Source: Paenibacillus polymyxa
GTDB taxonomy: Bacteria > Bacillota > Bacilli > Paenibacillales > Paenibacillaceae
NCBI RefSeq assembly: GCF_018614975.1
Contig: NZ_JAGGNR010000032.1
Span: forward strand, 1 to 64,000
Direction of reading: 5' to 3'
DNA: 64,000 bases
Shown: one piece after another, positions 53,102 through 61,699 of the stretch
How the letters are laid out: every line of letters starts with the position of its first letter
How positions within the stretch are numbered: the stretch's first letter is position 1
Position numbers and translations under genes: made by a program
The notes under the pieces: generated by a model
What the model was told of the DNA's origin: nothing
What the model saw: the letters and a program-made list of their open reading frames with translations, nothing else
Databases searched by the model: none

Positions 53102-54010
53102 ATGCCAGAAGGTATCATCGTTAAAGCGCTAAGCGGTTACTATTATGTCATGCCAGTGGAAGACAACGGGGTTCCTTCGGTTGAAGGTTCCGCCGTTCAA
53201 TGTCGAGCCAGAGGTATCTTCAGAAAACGGGGAACATCACCACTTGTAGGTGATCGCGTTAGCTACATGTTGACTGAGAACGGAGAAGGAACGGTTGATG
53301 AAATTCGGAAGCGTGAGACGGAACTTATCCGTCCTCCTGTAGCCAATGTAAGTTTGGCTGTTCTCGTGTTCTCTGTGAAGGAACCGGATATGAACCTGAA
53401 CCTGTTGGACAAGTTCCTTGTTCACATCGAGCAGGCGGGGCTGGATGCACTCATTGTGTTGACCAAACTGGATTTGGCTGATCCAGCCAAAGACACTGTT
53501 GCTGAAGTAAAAGCATTGTATGAACAGGTTGGTTATGAAGTGATCTCCACAAGTTCACGTACCGGTGAAGGCAGTGAATTGCTCAGAGATCGTCTGGCTG
53601 GTAAGATCAGCGTATTCTCCGGACAATCCGGTGTAGGCAAGTCTTCGATGTTAAATGCATTGATGCCGGGCCTGACGCTGGAGACAAATGCGATCAGCAT
53701 GCGGCTAGGACGAGGGAAACACACCACCAGGCACGTGGAGCTTATTCCGTTGGATAATGGCGGATTTGTTGCGGATACGCCAGGATTCAGCCAACTGGAC
53801 TTTCTGGAGATCGGTGTGGAGGAACTCTCCACTTGTTTCCGGGAATTCGCCCAGTTTGCAGATCAGTGCAAATTCCGAGGTTGTACCCATACACATGAAC
53901 CAAGCTGTCGTGTGCTTGCGGCCAAGGAGGAAGGTCTGATCTCCGAAAGCCGATATCAGCACTATGTGCTATTCCTGACCGAAATGAAAGATAAGAAGCG
54001 GAGGTATTAA
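53102..54010 (+). CDS. rsgA: Ribosome small subunit-dependent GTPase RsgA
   Basis: RsgA (CpgA/YloQ) is a circularly permuted GTPase that checks late 30S assembly. The 302-residue product has an OB-fold start, TKLDLAD, then the P-loop [20 protein letters not shown] and a C-terminal zinc knuckle ([14 protein letters not shown]). The order G4-G1-G3 confirms permutation. ATG 53102 is preferred because AAAGGAGG lies ahead; the frame is open from 53069. It follows prkC and precedes rpe by one base, as in Bacillus. Confidence 0.95.
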   Translation: MPEGIIVKALSGYYYVMPVEDNGVPSVEGSAVQCRARGIFRKRGTSPLVGDRVSYMLTENGEGTVDEIRKRETELIRPPVANVSLAVLVFSVKEPDMNLNLLDKFLVHIEQAGLDALIVLTKLDLADPAKDTVAEVKALYEQVGYEVISTSSRTGEGSELLRDRLAGKISVFSGQSGVGKSSMLNALMPGLTLETNAISMRLGRGKHTTRHVELIPLDNGGFVADTPGFSQLDFLEIGVEELSTCFREFAQFADQCKFRGCTHTHEPSCRVLAAKEEGLISESRYQHYVLFLTEMKDKKRRY

Positions 54011-54011
54011 C

Positions 54012-54671
54012 ATGATTAAAATTGCCCCATCGATATTATCAGCTGATTTTGCCCGCCTTGGTGCGGAAGTTGCAGAAGCTCAAGCTGCAGGAGGAGACTG
54101 GATTCATGTTGACGTTATGGACGGCCATTTCGTCCCTAATATTACGCTTGGACCTGCGATTGTGAAGGCAATCGCTCCACATACAAGCTTGCCGCTCGAT
54201 GTGCATTTGATGATTGAGAATCCGGAGCGTTATGTTGAGGAATTTGCCAAAGCGGGTGCAGCGGTTATTACCGTCCATGCTGAAGCTTGCGTGCATCTGC
54301 ACCGGGTTATTCACTTGATCAAGGAACAGGGAGTGAAGGCGGGTGTTGCCCTTAATCCGGGAACGCCGGCGAGTGCTATTCAGGAAGTGCTGGACGATGT
54401 AGATATGGTACTGGTCATGACTGTAAATCCAGGTTTTGGCGGACAAGCTTTCATCTCGGGCACCATGAACAAAATTAAGCAAATTCGCACTTGGCTGAAT
54501 GAAAAAGGACGTCATGATGTACATATCGAAGTAGATGGCGGAATTGCAGCCGATACAGCCCCGCTTGTGGTGGAAGCTGGAGCGGATGTACTCGTTGCTG
54601 GGAGTGCCGTATTTGGCCGTGAGGATCGTGCTGCCGCGATTACTGAAATTCGCAGTAGCTACGGAGGCTGA
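54012..54671 (+). CDS. rpe: Ribulose-phosphate 3-epimerase
   Basis: Rpe interconverts ribulose 5-phosphate and xylulose 5-phosphate in the pentose phosphate pathway. The 219-residue TIM-barrel protein has [25 protein letters not shown] with two metal-binding residues, [17 protein letters not shown] and VDGGI. Its length is standard. It is packed tightly between rsgA and the small membrane-protein gene, so all three are likely one transcript. Confidence 0.96.
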   Translation: MIKIAPSILSADFARLGAEVAEAQAAGGDWIHVDVMDGHFVPNITLGPAIVKAIAPHTSLPLDVHLMIENPERYVEEFAKAGAAVITVHAEACVHLHRVIHLIKEQGVKAGVALNPGTPASAIQEVLDDVDMVLVMTVNPGFGGQAFISGTMNKIKQIRTWLNEKGRHDVHIEVDGGIAADTAPLVVEAGADVLVAGSAVFGREDRAAAITEIRSSYGG

Positions 54672-54674
54672 TCT

Positions 54675-54926
54675 ATGACCCTCAAGGAGACACTGTGGAC
54701 GATGGCTGCGAGTCTCGTGACGGGACTTGTGCTTGCTTTGTTTGCGGTTATTCAATCCCCGTTTAATGCCATTACGTCATTAATCGGGGTGGGCGTTGTT
54801 ATTATGTATTTCCGCAAATTTGATCGTACGGGACATCGGGTTACTTTTGTCATATTCAGCATACTGTATTATGTATTGAGTGTTTTCATGATCGCTGTCT
54901 ATCAATATATTCCTGCCCAAACGTAA
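54675..54926 (+). CDS. Small membrane protein of unknown function
   Basis: An 83-residue hydrophobic protein with about three predicted helices (MAASLVTGLVLALFAVIQ, ITSLIGVGVVIMYF and VTFVIFSILYYVLSVFMIAVYQYI), a KFDRTGHR cytoplasmic or periplasmic loop and a short polar tail. It starts three bases after rpe, preceded by GGAGG within the rpe end, and is surely co-transcribed. In B. subtilis the thiamine pyrophosphokinase gene thiN lies here; this protein has nothing in common with ThiN. I do not recognise its family. Confidence 0.85.
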   Translation: MTLKETLWTMAASLVTGLVLALFAVIQSPFNAITSLIGVGVVIMYFRKFDRTGHRVTFVIFSILYYVLSVFMIAVYQYIPAQT

Positions 54927-54985
54927 ATGACCTGATCTTCGGGCTTGTCATTGTGGAATAGGGATCGAAGGTTCCGCATAAATAT

Positions 54986-55021
54986 GGTTACATGAGCAGG
55001 TTTCTCATGTAGCCTTTTTTG
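54986..55021 (+). terminator. Terminator after the small membrane protein gene
   Basis: GGTTACATGAG pairs with CTCATGTAGCC (one G-T) around seven bases, followed by six T residues. Confidence 0.85.
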
Positions 55022-55093
55022 TCGTGTTTGAGGTAAAGAAGGCCTGAAGCATAGGATACGGCGGACGCATGAGCATGATGGGGAGGGTGAATT

Positions 55094-55174
55094 ATGAAAT
55101 TTTACACATTCAAACTGCCGAAGTTTTTGGGAGGGTTTGTAAAGGCGATTCTTAATACGTTTCAAAAGCACTGA
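55094..55174 (+). CDS. spoVM: Stage V sporulation protein M (26 residues)
   Basis: SpoVM is a tiny amphipathic helix that recognises the curved forespore membrane and recruits SpoIVA for coat assembly. The 26-codon ORF reads MKFYTFKLPKFLGGFVKAIL and ends NTFQKH; it matches B. subtilis SpoVM in length and at most positions, including the critical Pro9 and the LGG turn. GGGAGGGTGA lies directly ahead of the ATG. It sits between the rpe region and rpmB, the same position as in B. subtilis. It is shorter than the cutoffs used by most gene finders, so may be missing from automatic annotation. Confidence 0.93.
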   Translation: MKFYTFKLPKFLGGFVKAILNTFQKH

Positions 55175-55304
55175 TCCGATTGATAAGGTAACAGGGAATA
55201 CCGCCGCTTTGGCTCAGGCTTATCTGGAATTCGTACCTGCGAAGCGCCATGCGGCGGCCATTCACATGTTAATGAGCGTATTCAAGAATCCTTTTTTGAA
55301 TACC

Positions 55305-55337
55305 AAAAAAGCACCTGCAAGGAACAAGGTGCTTTTT
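55305..55337. terminator. Bidirectional terminator between spoVM and rpmB
   Basis: AAAAAGCACC pairs with GGTGCTTTTT around 13 bases, giving T-runs on both strands. A second hairpin (ATTCAA/TTGAAT, about 55280-55301) lies just before it. Confidence 0.75.
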
Positions 55338-55367
55338 GCTTACCCGATTTATAGTAGCTTTGCGTGA

Positions 55368-55556
55368 TTATACGCGAGTCACTTTACCGGCTTTCAGTGC
55401 ACGGGTGCTTACGTATACACGTTTTGGTTTGCCGTCAACGAGAATGCGGACCTTCTGAACGTTTACGCCCCAAGTACGACGGTTACGGTTGTTAGCGTGG
55501 GATACGTGGTTACCGGTGCCCGGTTTCTTACCTGTCACATAACATTTGCGAGACAT
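55368..55556 (-). CDS. rpmB: 50S ribosomal protein L28
   Basis: A 62-residue L28, recognisable by [30 protein letters not shown] and [28 protein letters not shown] single Cys (residue 5) remains, so the zinc-binding four-Cys form is not used. It is the only gene transcribed leftward in the 33.7-61.5 kb block, in the same orientation as in B. subtilis. AGGAGGTG precedes the start. Confidence 0.96.
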   Translation of the reverse strand: MSRKCYVTGKKPGTGNHVSHANNRNRRTWGVNVQKVRILVDGKPKRVYVSTRALKAGKVTRV

Positions 55557-55734
55557 AGATTACACCTCCTATCCTAAAATAACCAGTTGCCTTCAGAAAC
55601 GAAAAGTCATTCCATAAGGACTAAATTGTTCTTCCTGATCATAAAGATCAGTTTTCAGTAGCTAATGGCGTTGTTTAAGCCGGCATGAACCGGATCATTT
55701 CCATTACTTAACCTGCATAAAACAATACTTGAAT

Positions 55735-55764
55735 ATAATATCATAATTAAAAAAGCTTCGTCAA
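55735..55764 (-). promoter_or_regulatory. Candidate rpmB promoter
   Basis: On the minus strand TTGACG (55759-55764) and TATTAT (55735-55740) are 18 bases apart. It implies a 5' leader of about 170 nt before rpmB. Confidence 0.6.
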
Positions 55765-55789
55765 CTGATCCAAAAACTTTATTTATTTC

Positions 55790-56193
55790 TCCTGTCTAAT
55801 ATAGTACAATGTTGAGTAGTCCATAATACAGTGGTGAACAGGCTGTTGCCGCGAGGAAGTCGGAGAATAAACCGTACCTAGAGGTCGGTGGTCTGCTTTT
55901 TGGCAACGCTGTGAGCTGCGGCATTCCATCATTGGCACCAGTCTCCATGCGGCATTCATGCCGGCTCTTGATACCGGTGCATATCCGTATGCCCCGAAGT
56001 TAGGGGTGCAGAGAGTGCAGGATATTGGTAGCCCGGCCGCCCAGACCGTTAATCCGGCTGACATGTTGTATTGTATGCCTGTGCCGGACAAGGTATGGAC
56101 GAAGAATAACGCAGTCCGCGTTAGCGCATGAACAGACCAGACACATCTTGGTGCAAGGTGTTCGTGTATCAAGCTAGGAAGGGGAATTCTCAC
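55790..56193 (+). other. Unexplained 400-nt interval ahead of fakA; possible leader RNA or small ORF
   Basis: This stretch is richer in G+C than the AT-rich gap next to rpmB and holds several hairpin-like segments, for example GCCCCGAAGTTAGGGGTGC and a GGCACC/GGTGC pair about 40 bases apart. A TACAAT at 55805-55810 could be a -10 box, which would give a roughly 380-nt leader for fakA. One plus-strand ORF (55958-56131, 57 codons, starting MPALDTGAYPYAPKLGVQRV) has no good ribosome binding site. The reverse strand is also open for 136 codons. B. subtilis has yloU (Asp23 family) here, and nothing like Asp23 is encoded in any frame. I do not recognise a known RNA. Confidence 0.5.
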
Positions 56194-58005
56194 TTGAGTA
56201 TACGTTCTTTAAATGGAACAGATTTCACCGCAATGGTACTTGCCGGAGCGGAACAACTTGGACAGCATGCAGAGCACGTCAATTCCCTGAATGTTTTCCC
56301 TGTGCCGGATGGTGATACGGGAACGAACATGAATTTGACAATGAGTGCAGGAGTTGCAGAGATTAAAAGAAAAAGTTCTGCCTCCATCGGAGAAGCTGCC
56401 GGTATTCTATCGAAAGGCCTGCTTATGGGCGCACGGGGGAATTCAGGAGTTATTCTGTCGCAATTGTTCCGTGGATTTAGTCGTTCAGCTGCTCCCTATG
56501 AGGAACTGAATACGCTCCAATTTGCAGCAGCCCTGCAGAACGGTGTTGACGCAGCTTACAAAGCAGTCGTAAAGCCCGTTGAAGGGACCATTCTTACCGT
56601 AGCCAAGGAAGCGGCCAAACATGCCAACTACTACGCAAGACGGACGAATGATATTACTGAATTAATGAATGAAGTTTTGTTAAAAGCAAAAGAAGCACTG
56701 GCAATGACTCCGGAATTACTGCCTGTACTGAAACAGGTTGGTGTTGTGGATTCAGGTGGTCAGGGGCTTGTATATATCTACGAGGGCTTTATGGAAGTAT
56801 TGCTGCAAAGTGACGGAGTGAATCGTACTTCGCTGAACAAAGAAGTAACCCCATCCGTGGCAGCATCTGCTTTGAAACCGGCTGCACCGGTAGAAGTGGA
56901 TGTCAAGAAGCCTGCACAACAGCAGGTGATTGCGCCGGAGATGCCATTGTCTGCTCAGGCGAGACTGGAAACGGAAGACATTGAATTCCTGTATGATATG
57001 GAATTTTTCATTAACCGTGAGCTTGGAGAGAACGCAGGAGTGGCATTCGATGACGAAGCATTCCGTAAAGCGTTGTCAGTTAATGGGGATTCGATTATCA
57101 TCATTGCCGATGATGAAGTCATCAAAGTTCATGTCCATTCCAAGACACCGGGCGATGTATTAAACCTGGCGCTACACTATGGTGAGATTACCCAGATTCA
57201 TATTCTCAATATGCGTGAACAGCACCGGGATCTGCTGTCAGCAGGCATGGACAGTGCTCCATCACCCGAATTGTTTGCAGAGATTCCACCTGAGGCAGCA
57301 CGCAGTATGGAAAAGGCTGTCCTTCCTGCAGATGAGATGGCACCCTACGGTTTTATTGCGGTATCCTCCGGTGACGGTATTGCAGAGATCTTCCAAAGTC
57401 TTGGCGTCGATGTTGTTCTGTCTGGTGGACAGACGATGAATCCAAGTACGGAGGATTTTGTGAAAGCCATTCGTTCAATTGCTGCGGAGCAGGTATTTAT
57501 ACTCCCGAACAATTCTAACATTGTACTGGCTGCCGAGCAGGCTCGTGAATTGCTTGAAGATGAGCGCCGGATTACGGTTATTCCAAGCAAGACCATTCCA
57601 CAGGGGATGGCTGCTGCTTTTGCTTTCCAGGAAGATGAGTCTGCGGAAACGAACCGTGACCAGATGCTCGAGGCAATTAGCCGGGTGCAGTCCGGTCAAG
57701 TGACTCATGCGGTTCGTGATACGCAATATGATGAATTGGATATCAAGGCAGGGCACTATATTGGTATCCATAACTCCAAAATTGTAGCGACGGATGAGAC
57801 CATGCTTCAAACATGTGAAGGGCTGCTCAAGCAGATGATGGAGAGTGGAGATGAAGTGGTCACGATCCTTGAAGGGGACGAAGCTGACCCTGAGGTTACC
57901 GCTGCCCTCGCTGCATGGCTTGAAGAACAGTATCCTGATGCTGAGGTAGAGGTACATCTTGGAGGACAGCCCGTATATTATTATTTGTTCTCTGTAGAGT
58001 CCTAA
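56194..58005 (+). CDS. fakA: FakA-like DAK1/DegV-associated kinase (YloV)
   Basis: The product resembles fatty acid kinase FakA, which phosphorylates FakB-bound fatty acids. The 603-residue protein has an N-terminal DhaL/DAK2 domain (FPVPDGDTGTNMNLTM, GARGNSGVILSQ, VVDSGGQGL) and a middle DAK1-like domain. The C-terminal part (about 400-600) resembles a second DegV-like or dihydroxyacetone kinase-associated region (GFIAVSSGDGIAEIF, PNNSNIVLAAEQA). TTG 56194 is the likely start: GGAAGGGG precedes it and MSIRSLNGTDF matches B. subtilis YloV; the ATG 56128 frame is an upstream extension. degV follows 28 bases later. Confidence 0.92.
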   Translation: MSIRSLNGTDFTAMVLAGAEQLGQHAEHVNSLNVFPVPDGDTGTNMNLTMSAGVAEIKRKSSASIGEAAGILSKGLLMGARGNSGVILSQLFRGFSRSAAPYEELNTLQFAAALQNGVDAAYKAVVKPVEGTILTVAKEAAKHANYYARRTNDITELMNEVLLKAKEALAMTPELLPVLKQVGVVDSGGQGLVYIYEGFMEVLLQSDGVNRTSLNKEVTPSVAASALKPAAPVEVDVKKPAQQQVIAPEMPLSAQARLETEDIEFLYDMEFFINRELGENAGVAFDDEAFRKALSVNGDSIIIIADDEVIKVHVHSKTPGDVLNLALHYGEITQIHILNMREQHRDLLSAGMDSAPSPELFAEIPPEAARSMEKAVLPADEMAPYGFIAVSSGDGIAEIFQSLGVDVVLSGGQTMNPSTEDFVKAIRSIAAEQVFILPNNSNIVLAAEQARELLEDERRITVIPSKTIPQGMAAAFAFQEDESAETNRDQMLEAISRVQSGQVTHAVRDTQYDELDIKAGHYIGIHNSKIVATDETMLQTCEGLLKQMMESGDEVVTILEGDEADPEVTAALAAWLEEQYPDAEVEVHLGGQPVYYYLFSVES

Positions 58006-58033
58006 TAACACTCTAGCGAAGAGGAGGAGAGTC

Positions 58034-58897
58034 ATGAGCCACAAGGTTGCGATTGTAACGGACAGTACGGCAGATATTCCCGAAGAACTCATTCGCAAAT
58101 ACGGGATTCACATTGTTCCACTTCGTGTTCTGTTCGGGGAAGAAACATATGCAGACGGCGTTGATCTGACTTCGGAACAGTTCTATGAAAAATTGAAGAA
58201 GGGTTCTGTGTTGCCCACAACTTCACAGCCATCTCCAACCGATTTCATGAATGTGTATCAAGCACTACTGGATGAGAATCCAGAACGCCCGATTGTGTCA
58301 ATCCACCTGTCATCCGGTATGAGTGGCACCTATCAATCGGCCATGCTCGGCAAGTCTTTGCTGGAGCGTGAGGTTGACATCACCGTGCTGGATTCGAAGT
58401 CAGCATCTTATGGATACGGTCTGATGGTGGTACAGGCTGCTGAACTTGCCGAACAGGGCAGGTCAGCAGTCGAGATCGCTGCTGCTATTGAAGGGATGCA
58501 ACAATCTCGCAAGTTGTTCTTTATCGTAGATACTCTGGAGTATCTGCAAAAGGGTGGCCGGATTGGCAAAGCTTCAGCCATCTTGGGAACGCTGCTTAAC
58601 ATTAAGCCGATCCTGTCTATTGATGAAGAAGGCGTTATCTATGCAGTTGAGAAAGTCAGAGGTCATAAAAAAGCAATGGCACGCATTATTGAGCTGTTCC
58701 AGAAGGATCTTGCAGGCAAACGGGTTAACCTGGCGGTAGGTCATACCGCTGACCCGGGATCAGCGATCGCTTGTGCAGAGCAGCTGCGTGGCCATTTTAC
58801 ACTGAATGAAGTGATCTATACCAATATTGGAGCCGTAATAGGCAGTCATGTTGGACCTGGTGTCATTGCGATCTTTATGTGGCCTGTTCCGGAATGA
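58034..58897 (+). CDS. DegV family protein (putative fatty acid-binding FakB)
   Basis: A 287-residue DegV/EDD-fold protein, the family of FakB that presents fatty acids to FakA. It has IVTDSTADIPEELI, TTSQPSPTDFMNVYQ, IHLSSGMSGTYQSA and the C-terminal GSHVGPGVIAIF segment, all typical. Being 28 bases downstream of fakA, it is a probable FakB partner, though the bound fatty acid is not predictable. Bacillus carries the serine dehydratase genes here. GAGGAGGAGAG precedes the ATG. recG follows 10 bases after its stop. Confidence 0.92.
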   Translation: MSHKVAIVTDSTADIPEELIRKYGIHIVPLRVLFGEETYADGVDLTSEQFYEKLKKGSVLPTTSQPSPTDFMNVYQALLDENPERPIVSIHLSSGMSGTYQSAMLGKSLLEREVDITVLDSKSASYGYGLMVVQAAELAEQGRSAVEIAAAIEGMQQSRKLFFIVDTLEYLQKGGRIGKASAILGTLLNIKPILSIDEEGVIYAVEKVRGHKKAMARIIELFQKDLAGKRVNLAVGHTADPGSAIACAEQLRGHFTLNEVIYTNIGAVIGSHVGPGVIAIFMWPVPE

Positions 58898-58907
58898 GGG
58901 ATTAGAC

Positions 58908-60953
58908 ATGAAATTGGAAGAAATATCAGTTAAGCAAATTAACGGCGTGAGTGCTCTCAAAGAGGGAGAGCTTCACGCCTTTGGCATCTCTACTGTTAAA
59001 GACCTGCTCGAATATTATCCGTTTCGTTATGAGGATTATCGTCTGCGTTCGCTCAGTGAAGTGAAGGATGGGGACAAGATTACGGTCCAAGGGCAAGTAA
59101 TGGGTATTCCTGTATTACAACGATACGGCAAAAAGTCCCGTCTCACCTGTAAGATCATGACGGAAGAGTGGATGATTACAGCAACGTGGTTTAATCGCCA
59201 TTTCCTCAAAGAACAACTTACCCCCAATCGGGAGATTGTGATTACGGGAAAATGGGAACAAAAACGCATGCAGATGACAGTTACTGACTCGGAGTTCCCC
59301 GATAAAGGCGATGGGCGTTCAGGTACACTGCAACCTGTATATTCGGTGACCGGTAAGCTGACGCAACAATGGATGCGGAAAACGATCAATCAGGGATTAA
59401 TCCAATTCGGAGATATGATTCCCGAGATTCTACCCCAGTCCTTGATGAAGAAATACAGCTTGATGCCTCGTAAGCAGGCGATTGCTAGAATCCATCGTCC
59501 ACAGGACAACCGGGAAGGTCAGCAGGCCAGACAGCGGATGGTGTATGAAGAGCTGTTTCTGTTCCAGTTGAAAATGCAGGCGTACCGTGCGCTCAACCGA
59601 AATCGCATGGATGGTGTAGTGCATACTACAGATAATACGACGATTCGTGAGTTTGTACGCAGTTTACCTTTTGAATTGACAGATGCTCAGAAAAAGGTGG
59701 AGCTTGAAATTCTGCATGATATGCGTTCACCTTATGCAATGAATCGGTTATTACAGGGTGATGTAGGATCGGGTAAAACGGTTATTGCGGCAATTGCGTT
59801 ATACACGACTGTTCGATCCGGTTTCCAAGGGGCTCTGATGGTGCCTACAGAAATTCTGGCGGAGCAGCATATGCGTTCCCTGCAAAAGCTGTTTGAACCG
59901 TTTGGGGTAACCGTAGGGCTGTTAACGGGCAGTGTAAATGGACGTAAACGTAAAGATCTGGTCGCCTCGTTGCAAATGGGCATGATTGATATCGTGGTGG
60001 GTACACACGCCCTGATTCAGGAAGATGTCTTCTTCCGTGATCTGGGTCTTGTGGTGACGGACGAGCAGCATCGCTTCGGGGTGAATCAGCGCAGCGTTTT
60101 ACGTCGCAAAGGATATAATCCGGATGTGTTAACGATGACGGCTACGCCCATTCCACGGACACTTGCAATTACGGCTTTTGGGGATATTGAGGTATCCACG
60201 ATCTCAGAACGTCCGAAGGGACGGATTCCCATCTCCACGTATTGGGTTAAGCACGATATGATGGAGCGGGTGCTCGGGTTTATATCCAGAGAAGTGGATC
60301 AGGGCCGTCAGGCCTATCTAATCTGTCCGCTCATTGAAGAGTCGGAGAAGCTGGATGTGCAGAATGCCATTGACCTGCATGTGCAGATGCAGCAGAACTT
60401 TCCAAAATATCGTGTAGGTCTGCTGCATGGACGGATGACGGCTGCGGAGAAAGAAGAGATGATGCGCGAATTCTATAGCAATGATATTCAGTTGCTTGTC
60501 TCCACCACCGTGGTGGAGGTTGGGGTCGATGTGCCAAATGCCACGTTAATGGTCATTATGGACGCGGATCGTTTCGGTCTGTCCCAGTTACATCAGCTTC
60601 GTGGTCGGGTCGGTCGTGGTGCGCATGCTTCCTATTGTGTACTCATTGCTGACCCCAAGACAGAGGTCGGACAGGAGCGCATGAAGGTCATGACGGAAAC
60701 GGAGGATGGATTCGAGGTATCCCGGCGGGACCTGGATCTCCGGGGTCCGGGTGATTTCTTTGGTACCAAACAGAGCGGATTACCTGAGTTCCGTCTTGCC
60801 GATATGGTTGCCGATTTTGCTGTGCTGGAACAGGCCAGAGATGATGTATCCCTGTTGATTTCGGAAGCGGATTTCTGGACGTCTGTGGACTATACGCCTC
60901 TACGTGATTTTCTACAGCAACAGCAAGTATTCAAGGGCGATCTGATTGACTAA
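58908..60953 (+). CDS. recG: ATP-dependent DNA helicase RecG
   Basis: RecG regresses stalled replication forks and processes branched DNA. The 681-residue product has the N-terminal wedge/OB domain (EYYPFRYEDYRLRSLSEVKDGDKITVQGQV), Walker A GDVGSGKTVIA, DEQH, TATPIPRTL, the VEVGVDVPNATLMVI segment and the QLRGRVGRG motif VI. ATG 58908 is chosen; the frame opens inside degV at 58848. It is the end of the conserved block and is co-transcribed with fakA-degV. Confidence 0.95.
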   Translation: MKLEEISVKQINGVSALKEGELHAFGISTVKDLLEYYPFRYEDYRLRSLSEVKDGDKITVQGQVMGIPVLQRYGKKSRLTCKIMTEEWMITATWFNRHFLKEQLTPNREIVITGKWEQKRMQMTVTDSEFPDKGDGRSGTLQPVYSVTGKLTQQWMRKTINQGLIQFGDMIPEILPQSLMKKYSLMPRKQAIARIHRPQDNREGQQARQRMVYEELFLFQLKMQAYRALNRNRMDGVVHTTDNTTIREFVRSLPFELTDAQKKVELEILHDMRSPYAMNRLLQGDVGSGKTVIAAIALYTTVRSGFQGALMVPTEILAEQHMRSLQKLFEPFGVTVGLLTGSVNGRKRKDLVASLQMGMIDIVVGTHALIQEDVFFRDLGLVVTDEQHRFGVNQRSVLRRKGYNPDVLTMTATPIPRTLAITAFGDIEVSTISERPKGRIPISTYWVKHDMMERVLGFISREVDQGRQAYLICPLIEESEKLDVQNAIDLHVQMQQNFPKYRVGLLHGRMTAAEKEEMMREFYSNDIQLLVSTTVVEVGVDVPNATLMVIMDADRFGLSQLHQLRGRVGRGAHASYCVLIADPKTEVGQERMKVMTETEDGFEVSRRDLDLRGPGDFFGTKQSGLPEFRLADMVADFAVLEQARDDVSLLISEADFWTSVDYTPLRDFLQQQQVFKGDLID

Positions 60954-61068
60954 TGTTGCCCATGATAGCGGTTTTTTCATATTACCTTTGTAAAAAAAGG
61001 CAAGTGTACAAGCCCTCCCGACATATGAATAAGAAGTGAGTTCATTCTTTTGGGAGGTGCTATACGTT

Positions 61069-61356
61069 TTGGGTTATCAACAATATGGAATTAGTCCGCA
61101 GCTGGTGGAGCGGATTAAATTAAAGATGAAAAATCCTGCTGTCAAAGAGCGTATCAAAAAGTTGATTGATGGTGTTACCAAGTCCGATTTGCAGGATAAG
61201 GCCAAGGTGAGAAGACTGGTCAAATCATCAGCGGTCATTATGAACGAGAATTTATCGACCGCCCAGGAGGAGCAATTCGTTACTTTTGTTATTGCGCAGA
61301 AGATTGATCCGAATAATACGTTTCATTTGATTAAGCTGTGGGGCATGTTTAGGTAA
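61069..61356 (+). CDS. spoVIF: Stage VI sporulation protein F
   Basis: The 95-residue product with a TTG start (LGYQQYGISPQLVERIKLKMKN) belongs to the SpoVIF (YjcC) family, which in B. subtilis is produced in the mother cell under late sigma-K/GerE control and is needed for the coat assembly and germination of spores. Family features seen are AVKERIKKLIDGVTKSDLQDKAKVRRLVK and the ending IDPNNTFHLIKLWGMFR. GGGAGGTG lies ahead of the TTG. The gene is monocistronic, with a 115-bp gap from recG. Confidence 0.85.
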   Translation: MGYQQYGISPQLVERIKLKMKNPAVKERIKKLIDGVTKSDLQDKAKVRRLVKSSAVIMNENLSTAQEEQFVTFVIAQKIDPNNTFHLIKLWGMFR

Positions 61357-61380
61357 GGATTCGATGTAATGTGGATGGGC

Positions 61381-61606
61381 TAAAGAGGGGTGTTTACACG
61401 GGGGCACTACGATGACAGAATAACCTTCCGAGCGCTGTTATCCCCAGATTTTCTGATTTACCCTTTCCAAGGGTAAAATCCGGTGATAAAGGCGCACGCT
61501 TCGCTTCTTTAGGTTATTTCTGTCCTCTCCGTTATTGTGTAAACGAAAGTACTTTAGAAAAGCCAAATTACACTCAAGTTGGTGTGGTAATGTAAAGAGG
61601 GGTGTT
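61381..61606. repeat. 14-bp direct repeats bracketing element copy B
   Basis: TAAAGAGGGGTGTT occurs at 61381-61394 and again at 61593-61606, on either side of the palindromic element. It may be a duplication linked to insertion or a local coincidence; the right copy overlaps the terminator stem at 61600. Confidence 0.6.
61392..61544. repeat. Dispersed palindromic intergenic element, long copy B
   Basis: The element is in the opposite orientation to copy A. It is bounded by GTTTACAC (61392-61399) and GTGTAAAC (61537-61544). Inside, GACAGAATAACC and GGTTATTTCTGTC form a long stem. A central hairpin contains ACCCTTTCC/GGGT-type pairing, and CCCCAGATTTT pairs with AAAATCCGG. Blocks 61433-61450 and 61511-61532 are identical to copy A on the opposite strand. 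It lies between convergent spoVIF and the small membrane-protein gene, before a terminator. Confidence 0.85.
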
Positions 61607-61647
61607 CCATTAAGTCATGTAGATGACATGATGGAACACCCTTTTTT
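61600..61647 (+). terminator. Strong hairpin terminator downstream of copy B
   Basis: GGGTGTTCCAT...CATGT pairs with ACATGATGGAACACCC, followed by six T residues. Confidence 0.8.
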
Positions 61648-61699
61648 GTGGTGAAGGGCAAGGGATGAACAAGGTTTTAGTTGGGGCTAAATTGAAAGT

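Noticed and set aside
55175-55304. Open frame downstream of spoVM that could extend or duplicate it
   Set aside because: It has no start codon with a ribosome binding site and no similarity to SpoVM; spoVM ends normally at codon 26.
55783-56193. 136-codon reverse-strand ORF in the rpmB-fakA gap
   Set aside because: It has no good ribosome binding site, a composition rich in Cys, Pro and Arg without a recognisable fold, and overlaps an open plus-strand frame. It is more likely to be a by-product of G+C-rich sequence.
56130-56193. T-box leader ahead of fakA
   Set aside because: No AGGGTGGNACCGCG-type motif or antiterminator structure is present.
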